Below are positions 1-6,548 of a stretch of DNA of 8,570 nt, piece after piece. The DNA lies in the NCBI GenBank assembly GCA_003455275.1, contig DMRR01000268.1, positions 1-8,570 on the forward strand, written 5' to 3'. The translations under genes and the position numbers were made by a program. Origin of the DNA: Bacteroidota bacterium. Its GTDB lineage: Bacteria; Bacteroidota; Bacteroidia; Chitinophagales; UBA10324. Position 1 is the stretch's first letter. Each line of letters starts with the position of its first letter. The notes beneath the pieces are model-generated. The model saw only the letters and a program-made list of their open reading frames with translations. It was not told the origin of the DNA and did not search any database.

Positions 1-1356
1 AGCTGAAGGAATAATAAATGTATAAACCCACCATGAGTTTCCACTGCTTTCAAGTAATGAAAAAATTTCTTCTCCAACCAATTTGACATTCAATCCTACA
101 ATTACAATGGCTGAAATCCATGATGCAATTTTTAAAGGAAGACCAATTGCAAATTCTCCCATGGTTTTTTTATCGCTTACAAAGTGAATGAGCGGAATGA
201 TCGCAAATCCCAATTGCATACTAAGTATGACTTGAGACAGAATCAACAAATCGCCTGTTGAATTTTCGCCATTCAACCAAATGACTAAAAACGCCGGAAC
301 CACAGCAATTATTCGAGTGATAAGTCTTCGTAACCATGGTGTGATTCGCAGATTGAGATACCCTTCCATTACAATCTGGCCGGCAAGAGTTCCGGTAATG
401 GTGCTGCTTTGCCCGCTTGCAATTAGCGCTATAGCAAAAAGAACCGGGGCAAATGAAGCACCAAGCAGAGGTTCCAATAATCTATGTGCTTCATTAATAT
501 CAGCAATATTGAATAAGCCACGAGTGTAAAAAACTGCAGCAGCGAGGATCAAAATTGCAGCATTAACAAACAACGCTAGATTCAGAGCAACAGCAGAATC
601 AATTACATTGAACCTAAACGCACGCTTCAATCCACCAGGTGAACGATCAATTTTTCTTGTTTGAACCAGCGCCGAATGCAAATACAGATTATGAGGCATC
701 ACGGTTGCGCCAATAATTCCGATCGCAAGGTAAAGAGCCACATCATTAAGTTTGGTTGGCACAAATCCGGAAACAATTTCTCGGGCATCGGGTTTGGCAA
801 TTACAAGTTCAGTAAAAAAGCAAGCACCCATAATCACCACCATCGAAATAATGAATGCCTCCATTTTTCGAATACCGATATTGATTAAAAGCAAAAGCAC
901 TAAGCAGTCAAGAACAGCCAATGCAACGCCGTATAAAAGTGGAATATGGAAAAGTAAGTTTAAACCAATTGCGAGACCCAGCACTTCGGCCAGATCACAG
1001 GCAGCAATAGCAATTTCTGCCAATACATAAAGCGGGATGTTTATGATTGAATGATAATTTTCCTTTGAAGCCTGTGCCAGATCACGGCCTCGAACTATTC
1101 CTAAGCGTGCACAATGACTTTGCAGCAATAATGCAATCAGGTTAGACATCAGAAGTACCCAAATTAGCTGGTAGCCAAATGCACTTCCGGCTGCAATATC
1201 TGTTGCCCAATTTCCCGGGTCCATATATCCAACGCTCACCATATAAGCGGGCCCGGCGAAGGCCAGAAGAGTCTGTAACCAGTTTCTTTTTTTTATAGTG
1301 TCAACTGTCGAGTGAACTTCTTCTAATGATTTTGAAGTTGATTTTAATTGACTCAT
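1..1356 (-). CDS. mntH: Nramp-family divalent metal (Mn/Fe) transporter, 3' end beyond window
   Basis: Proton-coupled importer of Mn2+/Fe2+ in the inner membrane. I translated the minus strand from the ATG at 1356-1354; it stays open for 452 codons to the window edge. TM1 carries the DPGN metal-binding motif (residues 46-49, in GYMDPGNWATD) and TM6 carries MPHNLYLHS (220-228). M220 corresponds to the metal-selective methionine of the family. A conserved stretch SGQSSTITGTLAGQIVMEGY follows in the second half, and the rest is strongly hydrophobic. The start overlaps the stop of the upstream DtxR-type regulator as ATGA, and AAAGG lies about 8 bases before the ATG, so the two genes are co-transcribed and probably translationally coupled. 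Plain MntH proteins end near this length. Some Bacteroidota Nramp proteins carry an extra C-terminal universal-stress domain, and the missing end prevents a decision. Mn versus Fe preference is inferred from the regulator. Confidence 0.95.
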   Translation of the reverse strand, partial: MSQLKSTSKSLEEVHSTVDTIKKRNWLQTLLAFAGPAYMVSVGYMDPGNWATDIAAGSAFGYQLIWVLLMSNLIALLLQSHCARLGIVRGRDLAQASKENYHSIINIPLYVLAEIAIAACDLAEVLGLAIGLNLLFHIPLLYGVALAVLDCLVLLLLINIGIRKMEAFIISMVVIMGACFFTELVIAKPDAREIVSGFVPTKLNDVALYLAIGIIGATVMPHNLYLHSALVQTRKIDRSPGGLKRAFRFNVIDSAVALNLALFVNAAILILAAAVFYTRGLFNIADINEAHRLLEPLLGASFAPVLFAIALIASGQSSTITGTLAGQIVMEGYLNLRITPWLRRLITRIIAVVPAFLVIWLNGENSTGDLLILSQVILSMQLGFAIIPLIHFVSDKKTMGEFAIGLPLKIASWISAIVIVGLNVKLVGEEIFSLLESSGNSWWVYTFIIPSA

Positions 1357-2006
1357 AGTTGAACCTTTATATGTTTGGCAATATCTGCGCTGACCTGAAT
1401 TTTGTTCTTTCCATTTAATTGTAATAACAAGCTATTATCAAATGGAATTTTCTCAAGCACCTTAACTTTTGTGCCAAGTGCAATTCCAATTTTGCTTAGA
1501 TAGCGAAGCAAATCAGGTTTATCTGTAACTGTAAAAACAATTGCGTTAGATCTTTCAGCAAGTTCAGCCAGAGCTTTTGAATTGGTTTGTTTAAATTTTC
1601 CATTTCTATTTGGAATTGGATCTCCATGAGGATCTGATTGTGGAAACCGCAAGTAGGCGTCGAGTCGCTCGATCAGTAAATCTGATTGGATATGTTCAAG
1701 CTGTTCTGCTACTTCATGAATTTCGTCCCAGGTAAATCCAAGCTGATTCACTAAAAAGAATTCCCAGAGTCTATGCTTGCGAACAATGTCAATGGCTTTC
1801 TTCTTTCCTTGTTCAGTAAGGGTTACACCGCTGTATTTTTTGTAACTGACGAATTTTTTTTGTGCAAGTTTTTTAAGCATATCAGTTACTGACGCGGCTT
1901 TATTGCTCAGATAGAGAGCGAGATCGTTAGTAAATACCTCCTGATCATTCTTGCCGCTAAGAATGAAGATAGCCTTAAGGTAGTTTTCTTCAGAAATATT
2001 TTTCAA
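1353..2006 (-). CDS. mntR: DtxR/MntR-family metal-dependent repressor
   Basis: Metal-activated transcriptional repressor, 217 residues, close to the length of three-domain DtxR proteins. Residues 1-65 form the winged helix (SEENYLKAIFIL at the start, recognition region near KAASVTDMLKKL). Residues 66-140 match the metal-binding and dimerisation domain, with RKHRLWE (H78, E82), EHIQSD (H105) and the family signature DPHGDPIP (125-132). Residues about 148-217 resemble the SH3-like FeoA domain. At the first-helix position where MntR has Asp8 and DtxR has Met10, this protein has Asn8. The start codon is TTG: no in-frame ATG exists between the upstream stop (2033-2031) and residue 43, and starting at TTG gives the expected N-terminus. 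It precedes the Nramp gene with an ATGA overlap and probably controls both genes. Mn rather than Fe as the signal is inferred from the transporter partner. Confidence 0.93.
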   Translation of the reverse strand: MKNISEENYLKAIFILSGKNDQEVFTNDLALYLSNKAASVTDMLKKLAQKKFVSYKKYSGVTLTEQGKKKAIDIVRKHRLWEFFLVNQLGFTWDEIHEVAEQLEHIQSDLLIERLDAYLRFPQSDPHGDPIPNRNGKFKQTNSKALAELAERSNAIVFTVTDKPDLLRYLSKIGIALGTKVKVLEKIPFDNSLLLQLNGKNKIQVSADIAKHIKVQL

Positions 2007-2017
2007 TTTAAAATTAT

Positions 2018-2037
2018 ATTTTAGGCAAATCTAAATT
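2018..2037 (-). promoter_or_regulatory. Putative mntR operator overlapping the -7 element
   Basis: An inverted repeat, TTTAGG-CAAA-TCTAAA on the plus strand (2020-2035), lies 14-29 bases upstream of the TTG start of the regulator. Its arms match at 5 of 6 positions. Read on the minus strand the same bases contain TAGATTTG (2033-2026), an exact match to the Bacteroidota -7 consensus TAnnTTTG; no clear TTTG element is seen at the usual -33 distance. DtxR/MntR repressors bind AT-rich inverted repeats of this kind over promoters, so binding here would block the polymerase. That it is the operator is inference from position and symmetry. Transcription from it would give a very short 5' leader. Confidence 0.55.
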
Positions 2038-2120
2038 ATTTTTTATGAAATTATAAAATAAGCTCTAGCAGAAATTTTGAATTCGATATTATTTTTTGTT
2101 TGGAGATAAAAGGCCTGGAA

Positions 2121-2154
2121 TAAAAAAGGCCGCTCATTTGAATGTACGGCCTTT
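2121..2154 (-). terminator. Intrinsic terminator after the receiver-like gene
   Basis: Arms AAAGGCCG (2125-2132) and CGGCCTTT (2147-2154) form a perfect 8-bp stem. The 14-base loop contains a second short inverted repeat, CATT/AATG (2135-2138 and 2141-2144). On the minus strand the stem is followed by an uninterrupted T run (GGCCTTTTTTA); the plus strand lacks a good one (CCTTTGCGTTTTG). It lies 33 bases past the stop of the receiver-like gene and should separate that unit from mntR. A second AAAGGCC copy at 2108-2114 could offer an alternative pairing arm. Confidence 0.85.
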
Positions 2155-2187
2155 GCGTTTTGTTAAACTAAATAATCAGAATGAATT

Positions 2188-2619
2188 TTATTCTTTATGC
2201 ACCACTGAATTATGGCGAACAAGAATCTCATTGAGTTCATCGATCTGAATCGGGTTTTGTAAAATTCCTTTGAAGAATTGAAATGCACTTGCTGACTTTA
2301 CAATTGAATTAGAATCTTTGTTAGATGAAATTAAATAAACAGGAACCACTCCTTCTTTTCCATATTTAGTTTCAGCAAACTTTTCAAGAAACTCAATTCC
2401 GTTTCGTTCTCCGATTTGCTCATTGCAAAAAATAATTTCAGGAGGAATATTAGTGAGGTTTGGTGTAGAAAGATAGTTGATGGCAGCATTTAAGTTATCC
2501 TTTTGAAAAGATCTAACGGGTGTATCAGAAAACCCTGCAATGGTTTTAAACAATTCATAGTTTTGCCGGTATGCATCAACAATCATAATTGTAACCGGGT
2601 TTGGAATTTTAAAATACAT
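2188..2619 (-). CDS. Stand-alone degenerate receiver (pseudo-response-regulator) protein
   Basis: A 143-residue single-domain protein with the layout of a response-regulator receiver. The first strand is TIMIVDAYRQNYELF (residues 10-24), keeping one acidic residue (D15). The third strand is EIIFCNEQIGERNGIEFLEKF (61-81). The fourth strand ends VYLISS (94-99), keeping the Ser/Thr position. The last strand region is FFKGILQNPI (115-124). The phosphoacceptor Asp is replaced by Asn66, and the usual Lys of the Lys-Pro pair is Asn122, so ordinary aspartyl phosphorylation is not expected. There is no output domain. It follows the PLP enzyme by 40 AT-rich bases on the same strand and ends at a strong terminator, so the two are probably one transcript. 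The ATG at residue 12 is an alternative start but would remove the beginning of the first strand region. A role as adaptor or phosphorylation-independent regulator is inference. Confidence 0.8.
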   Translation of the reverse strand: MYFKIPNPVTIMIVDAYRQNYELFKTIAGFSDTPVRSFQKDNLNAAINYLSTPNLTNIPPEIIFCNEQIGERNGIEFLEKFAETKYGKEGVVPVYLISSNKDSNSIVKSASAFQFFKGILQNPIQIDELNEILVRHNSVVHKE

Positions 2620-2659
2620 AGAATTAGATTTTGATTTAATGATATAGATTTAGATTTTT

Positions 2660-3874
2660 TTAGACTGCAATTTTGAAAGCTCGGTTAATCTGTCTTATAC
2701 TAAACTTCTCTTCATTTAACGCTAATGGAAGTTGCTCGGCAACAGTGTATAACAATCCTTCTATGTCCTCGAAAGTCAGATGATTTGTCAGTGGTAGGCG
2801 TATTCCTGTGTGGTTGTAGCTTACGCTTGGAAATACAGAGAGATTAGCATAATACCCAGCTTCCATTAGTCGACGGATCATGCAATATCCAATGCCCGGT
2901 TTACCCACACCAATGAATTTTATTGGTGAATTATTTCTGCTGATTAAAGGCAGTTCTAGATGTTGAGCTAATTGTATAAAATAATTGATCTTTCCTTCAA
3001 GCTCATTTTGTAATTTATAAATCTCGTTTGATAAATGAATTTCTGCTGATGCAATGCAGGCGCCAAGAATTGGTGGCTGAATTGGTCCGGAAAAAATCAT
3101 TGTGCCTCCACAGTTCCGAACCTTCCTGCGATAGTCATCATTTGGATAAATCATAATTCCTCCTCCTGCTCCAAATGCTTTTGCCATTGATGTTGCAATG
3201 AAAATCTGTTCATGCCTGGGCAACACAGTTTTTGCCATTCCTGAACCATTAAGTCCTTTCCAGCTCAATCCGTGGGCATCATCAATATACAAATTAAGTT
3301 GTGGATAGAGATATACAAGTTCCATCATTTCTTTTAAAGGAGCAGCATCTCCATACATTGAATAAACACCATCAGCCATGTACCATATTTTACGATGATT
3401 TTCTTTTAAAGAACTAACTTTCTCTTCAAGAATATCCATTCGATTGTGACGAATAATTTCAACTGTAATGTTCCTTGCCTTCAATAATTGAACAGCCATT
3501 TGCACGCTCGCATGAACTTGTTCGTCCAGTATAACAGCATCATGATTTTCAACCAATACCGGAATATTTGCCAGATGGCCAAGTTTGGTGGATGCGCTAA
3601 CCATAACAGGAGCATTGAACATTACTCCGAGCAAGGTTTCCAATTTATCATATAATCCTAAAGAAACATATGCTCGAGAAGATGAAAACTGAGTTCCGTA
3701 ATTTTCAGCTGCTTCCTTACTTGCCTCTTTTAAAGCTGGGTGTGTTTCTAAGCCAAGGTAGCTGCAAGAACCGAAAGCAATCAATTTTTTACCTTTAACA
3801 GTAATTTGTCTTCCGTCAAGCACCTTGTCTTGAGTTGACAATTGAACAATTCCCTTTTGGGCCGTTTCAGTCAT
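2660..3874 (-). CDS. Alpha-oxoamine synthase-type PLP-dependent enzyme
   Basis: A fold-type I PLP enzyme of 404 residues, resembling the family of KBL (glycine C-acetyltransferase), BioF, ALA synthase and serine palmitoyltransferase, which condense an amino acid with an acyl thioester and release CO2. Visible landmarks are SYLGLETHP (38-46), DEQVHAS with PLP-stacking H121, DGVYSMYGDAAPLKE, IDDAHG with D198 and H201, and ATSMAKAFGAGGG with Schiff-base Lys232. The D198-to-K232 spacing is close to that of BioF-like enzymes. The C-terminal SPIKFIGVG and IRLPLTNHLT segments also match the fold. The acyl-CoA-family GGSR...GT...H stretch is altered to SSSRAYVSLGLYDKLE (64-79), so the substrate is uncertain. 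The ATG at 3874 is the only ATG in a frame open further upstream. It leads a two-gene unit with the receiver-like protein. Cysteate- or serine-acyl condensation, or a CqsA-like signal synthase, are possibilities I cannot choose between. Confidence 0.88.
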   Translation of the reverse strand: MTETAQKGIVQLSTQDKVLDGRQITVKGKKLIAFGSCSYLGLETHPALKEASKEAAENYGTQFSSSRAYVSLGLYDKLETLLGVMFNAPVMVSASTKLGHLANIPVLVENHDAVILDEQVHASVQMAVQLLKARNITVEIIRHNRMDILEEKVSSLKENHRKIWYMADGVYSMYGDAAPLKEMMELVYLYPQLNLYIDDAHGLSWKGLNGSGMAKTVLPRHEQIFIATSMAKAFGAGGGIMIYPNDDYRRKVRNCGGTMIFSGPIQPPILGACIASAEIHLSNEIYKLQNELEGKINYFIQLAQHLELPLISRNNSPIKFIGVGKPGIGYCMIRRLMEAGYYANLSVFPSVSYNHTGIRLPLTNHLTFEDIEGLLYTVAEQLPLALNEEKFSIRQINRAFKIAV

Positions 3875-4012
3875 AACCTGATTGGTAATTTGGTTGCGAC
3901 TTTCGATGTTAATGATGTGTTTGATAGGTAGTAGTTTATTAGTTATTGCGCTTCGTATTTTTGATAAACATATTTCAGGAATTATTTGTAAGTCGCTGAA
4001 TTATTTTTTTTG

Positions 4013-4234
4013 TTCGATGAATGGTTTATTTCATTTGACAAAAAGAATCAAATTTGTTTCGACATTCATCAAATCTTTTGCACACCATCAAACCCGCTCC
4101 AGTCAATCATTTGAAGACGATATGTTGAAATATTTCGACGAATGGACTAAATAAATCGATGTTACTACATCAATTTAATTAAACAAATTATATAATATAA
4201 TTCGTTAAATGGGTATATATCGTTCGATGAATAG
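4013..4234 (+). repeat. Three dispersed copies of TTCGAYGAATRG
   Basis: TTCGATGAATGG (4013-4024), TTCGACGAATGG (4134-4145) and TTCGATGAATAG (4223-4234) share 10 of 12 positions, in the same orientation, 121 and 89 bases apart. A related arrangement, TTCGAC followed by the inverted half ATTCATC, sits at 4058-4070, and a shorter TTCGATG at 3902-3908. The copies fall in different codon phases of the only plus-strand frame and the last is outside it, so they are not a protein repeat. They could be binding sites for a regulator of the PLP-enzyme unit; this is inference. Confidence 0.5.
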
Positions 4235-4238
4235 ATAA

Positions 4239-4264
4239 CAATAATAAAATAGTGACTGACTATT
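4239..4264 (-). terminator. Weak AT-rich hairpin directly after nusB
   Basis: On the minus strand AATAGT (4264-4259), a 5-base loop CAGTC and ACTATT (4253-4248) form a 6-bp stem beginning two bases after the nusB stop, followed by TTATTATTG. The T-rich tail and position fit a terminator, but each arm contains a single G or C, so it would be inefficient. Confidence 0.3.
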
Positions 4265-4266
4265 AA

Positions 4267-5229
4267 TCAAAGCTCGATCAATCCTCGGCCTTCTTTCTTA
4301 ATAAGGTTTTTAGATTGTAAGTCCTTTAAAATTCGATCAATAATTCCGTTCACAAACTCATTGCTCTTAGGAGTTGAATAGCTTTTTACAATATCAATAT
4401 ATTCATTCATGGTTGCCTTCACCGGTATAGATGGGAAGTAAAGCATTTCGGCGATTGCCATTTTTATGACAATTAGATCTGTTTGGGCCACGCGGTCCAT
4501 ATCCCAGTTTTTGAGTTTGGGTTGAATTAAATCTTCAAGATATTGCTCGTTGTAGTAAGTTTTGTTAAGAAGTTCGGACGCAAACTCATTTTCTTCTTTC
4601 ATATTGTTCGGAATCTTAATCCTCTTTTTTTCATCAACTTCTTTTTCCAACTGTTTGGTAATGTTTTCTAAAAAGGCAGATAATTGATTTGAAAGAATTA
4701 CAGTGTCGTCAGCCCAATTATTGAAATTGTCTTCAAGATGTTGAAGGCACAATTCATTCCTCATAAGAATTGAATGAAAGAGAAAAAAAAGAATCTTTTT
4801 ATCATCTCGAATACTTGGGTTCTTTTCATTTACATATTGCTCATATTCCTTTGAAGAATTTAACTCGTGAAAAAATTTCCTGATAAAATCTTTATCAATC
4901 AAGAGTTCAAAATGAAAGCGATGAACCTGCTTTTTAAAATCTTCATCCAAAAAAATTCTCTGTATCACCTGGTTATGAAAAATGCGAACAGAAATCTGTT
5001 TGTCTTTCTCGTTGGGTAAAAATTTGGATGACCTGATGGAGGCGTCTTCTACCGCAAACTCAGCAGTTTTGCAGAGGAGATAAATCTGATAAAGATAAAG
5101 ACGGAGAGCTTCATCAATATTTGTCAGAAGGTTTTTTTCAAGGTTGGTGTACGGTATTTCTTTGTCTTGCAAATGCGAGTAAAGCACTTGCATAACTTTA
5201 ATACGAATATTTCTTCTTGATAAAAGCAA
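4267..5229 (-). CDS. nusB: Transcription antitermination factor NusB (long Bacteroidota form)
   Basis: NusB binds boxA RNA together with NusE (ribosomal protein S10) and supports antitermination on rRNA operons in the cytoplasm. The 320 residues are about twice the length of E. coli NusB, as is usual in Bacteroidota, with a long charged middle part. The N-terminus LLSRRNIRIKVMQVLYSHLQ and the C-terminal all-helical NusB fold (NWDMDRVAQTDLIVIKMAIAEML, FPSIPVKATMNEYIDIVKSYSTPKSNEFVNGIIDRIL) are clear. The start codon is TTG: an in-frame TAA lies 6 bases upstream (5238-5236), no ATG precedes residue 13, and TTG gives the expected N-terminus. No Shine-Dalgarno sequence is visible. It lies 102 bases downstream of leucine dehydrogenase on the same strand, a pairing I recall as common in this phylum. 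The gap contains a TACATGTA palindrome (5269-5276) but no convincing promoter. Confidence 0.95.
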   Translation of the reverse strand: MLLSRRNIRIKVMQVLYSHLQDKEIPYTNLEKNLLTNIDEALRLYLYQIYLLCKTAEFAVEDASIRSSKFLPNEKDKQISVRIFHNQVIQRIFLDEDFKKQVHRFHFELLIDKDFIRKFFHELNSSKEYEQYVNEKNPSIRDDKKILFFLFHSILMRNELCLQHLEDNFNNWADDTVILSNQLSAFLENITKQLEKEVDEKKRIKIPNNMKEENEFASELLNKTYYNEQYLEDLIQPKLKNWDMDRVAQTDLIVIKMAIAEMLYFPSIPVKATMNEYIDIVKSYSTPKSNEFVNGIIDRILKDLQSKNLIKKEGRGLIEL

Positions 5230-5302
5230 AAGATTTTAGATTTAAAAATCAAGATTTAAGGCTTTGAGTACATGTATCTATTTTAGAAATTTCAAAAACC
5301 TT

Positions 5303-5321
5303 AAATTAAATAATTTAATTT
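5303..5321. repeat. Perfect AT palindrome after leucine dehydrogenase
   Basis: AAATTAAAT and ATTTAATTT flank a single A, giving a perfect 9+9 inverted repeat that starts 10 bases past the dehydrogenase stop. It overlaps an adjacent AATTTC/GAAATT hairpin (5317-5322 and 5328-5333) that reaches into the stop codon. It contains no G or C, so as a terminator it would be weak; it may instead be a 3'-end structure or a protein-binding site. Confidence 0.4.
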
Positions 5322-5331
5322 CCGCTTGAAA

Positions 5332-6438
5332 TTACCTTCTTGAATTTAATGAGGCAATATCATTCAATCGTTTTATAGCAAGTTGCATGGCTGCTTCCTG
5401 TGTTGTGATATTGTCTTCTTTAGCAATAGTATAAATCTCCAGAAGGCGATTATAAATTTTTTCTGTTTGATCCATTACCCGCTCACGGTTGTAACCCTCT
5501 AACTCACAACTAACATTAATTAGTCCTCCGGCATTAATAACAAAATCAGGAGCATAAAGGATTCCCTTTTCAATAAGCATGTTTCCATGCAATTTTTCGT
5601 CAGCTAACTGATTGTTTGCTGCACCTGCAACAATATGGCATTTCAGTCGGTTAATGTTTTCCGTATTCAGTGTAGCGCCAAGAGCACAAGGAGAATAAAT
5701 ATCCATATCTACATCATATATCTCATCACTTTCAACAGCGCTTACGCCATAAGTTTTTACCATGTGCTGGATGCGATCTTTATGAATATCGGTAACGGTG
5801 ACTTTGGCGCCGGCTTCAATCAGGTGTTTTACCAAAACTTCACCTACATGGCCAATACCTTGAACTGCTACCTTTCTTCCACTCAAATCATCATTGCCGA
5901 ACATTTGCTTTGCACTCGCTTTTATTCCCAGAAAAGTTCCATATGCAGTGAATGGACTTGGGTCTCCGCTACCGCCCATGCTCTCGGGAATTCCTGTCAC
6001 ATGTTTAGTTTCAAGTGCAATCCATTCCATGTCCTGTGTGTTGGTTCCAACATCTTCGGCAGTGATATATTTTCCTCCCAAACTATTTACAAATTTTCCA
6101 TACCGGCGGAAAAGCGCTTCTGATTTATCAGTTCTTGAGTTACCGATAATAATTGCCTTGCCTCCTCCCAAATTGAGACCGGCAGCCGCTGCTTTAAATG
6201 TCATTCCTCGACTAAGTCGAAGAACATCTCGAACAGCTTCTGCTTCATTGTTATAATTCCAAAACCGTGTGCCACCAAGTGATGGTCCCAGAATAGTATT
6301 GTGAATGGCTACAATCGATCTAAGACCGCTGGCTTTATCATTAAAGAAAGCAACCTGCTCATGCTCATATCCCTCAATCTGACTGAAGATTCCTTCCTGC
6401 GGTACATCAATTTCTGGTTTGCTTTTTACTACACTCAT
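5332..6438 (-). CDS. Leucine dehydrogenase (Glu/Leu/Phe/Val dehydrogenase family)
   Basis: NAD-dependent oxidative deamination of branched-chain amino acids to 2-oxoacids, cytoplasmic. The 368 residues fit the family. The N-terminal catalytic domain has GPSLGGTRF (51-59), MTFKAAAAGLNLGGGK with substrate-binding K82 and catalytic K94, and TAEDVGT with D129. The nucleotide domain has the Rossmann motif GIGHVG (194-199) followed by TVTDI, where the Asp favours NAD. Further on lie CALGATLN, VAGAANNQL and PDFVINAGGLINV, which are typical of leucine dehydrogenase rather than hexameric glutamate dehydrogenase. The start at ATG 6438 is preceded by an A-rich stretch (AAAAAAG) and no close Shine-Dalgarno, normal for the phylum. 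It has its own promoter and is followed by nusB. Substrates could include valine and isoleucine. Confidence 0.94.
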   Translation of the reverse strand: MSVVKSKPEIDVPQEGIFSQIEGYEHEQVAFFNDKASGLRSIVAIHNTILGPSLGGTRFWNYNNEAEAVRDVLRLSRGMTFKAAAAGLNLGGGKAIIIGNSRTDKSEALFRRYGKFVNSLGGKYITAEDVGTNTQDMEWIALETKHVTGIPESMGGSGDPSPFTAYGTFLGIKASAKQMFGNDDLSGRKVAVQGIGHVGEVLVKHLIEAGAKVTVTDIHKDRIQHMVKTYGVSAVESDEIYDVDMDIYSPCALGATLNTENINRLKCHIVAGAANNQLADEKLHGNMLIEKGILYAPDFVINAGGLINVSCELEGYNRERVMDQTEKIYNRLLEIYTIAKEDNITTQEAAMQLAIKRLNDIASLNSRR

Positions 6439-6479
6439 CTTTTTTGGTTTGTGGTTTTCTCCTTAAATACGAAGGGGCA

Positions 6480-6509
6480 CAAATCTATCTTTATTTTTTA
6501 AGCCGCAAA
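6480..6509 (-). promoter_or_regulatory. Bacteroidota-type promoter of leucine dehydrogenase
   Basis: On the minus strand TTTG (6509-6506) is followed after 18 bases by TAGATTTG (6487-6480), an exact match to the Bacteroidota primary-sigma elements (-33 TTTG, -7 TAnnTTTG). Transcription would start near 6475, giving a leader of roughly 35-40 bases. The -33 element lies across the loop and stem of a possible hairpin (AAGCTGC, 7-base loop, GCGGCTT with one G-U pair) in the 3' region of the upstream doxX gene. Confidence 0.75.
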
Positions 6510-6548
6510 CTCAGCAGCTTATCTTAAGTTTAAATATCAGAATTTCTT

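Larger units (their letters stand above)
3875..4266. other. 392-base AT-rich intergenic region with repeats
   Basis: This gap lies between the stop of nusB and the start of the PLP enzyme, both on the minus strand, so it should hold the promoter of the PLP-enzyme unit. I see no exact TTTG/TAnnTTTG pair. The closest is TATAATTTG (4192-4184, minus strand), which has one base too many between TA and TTTG. The region contains three copies of a 12-base motif, a 17-base AT palindrome (AATTATAT-A-ATATAATT, 4186-4202) and TTTAATTAAA (4174-4183). A plus-strand reading frame from ATG 3906 to the stop at 4154 could encode 82 residues with one hydrophobic segment, but has no recognisable relatives. Confidence 0.6.

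Noticed and set aside
281..1030. Plus-strand reading frames opposite the Nramp gene
   Set aside because: The minus strand encodes a continuous Nramp protein with all family motifs; these frames have no independent support.
2620..2659. Several AATCTA copies between the PLP enzyme and the receiver-like gene
   Set aside because: A 40-base, very AT-rich spacer makes such short repeats likely by chance; no palindrome or promoter pair is formed.
3875..4003. Upstream extension of the PLP enzyme on the minus strand
   Set aside because: The frame is open back to a TAA near 4000 but contains no ATG, GTG or TTG, and the family N-terminus is already complete from ATG 3874.
5635..6501. Plus-strand reading frames opposite leucine dehydrogenase
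   Set aside because: They mirror a fully conserved dehydrogenase and have low-complexity, cysteine- and serine-rich translations typical of antisense frames.
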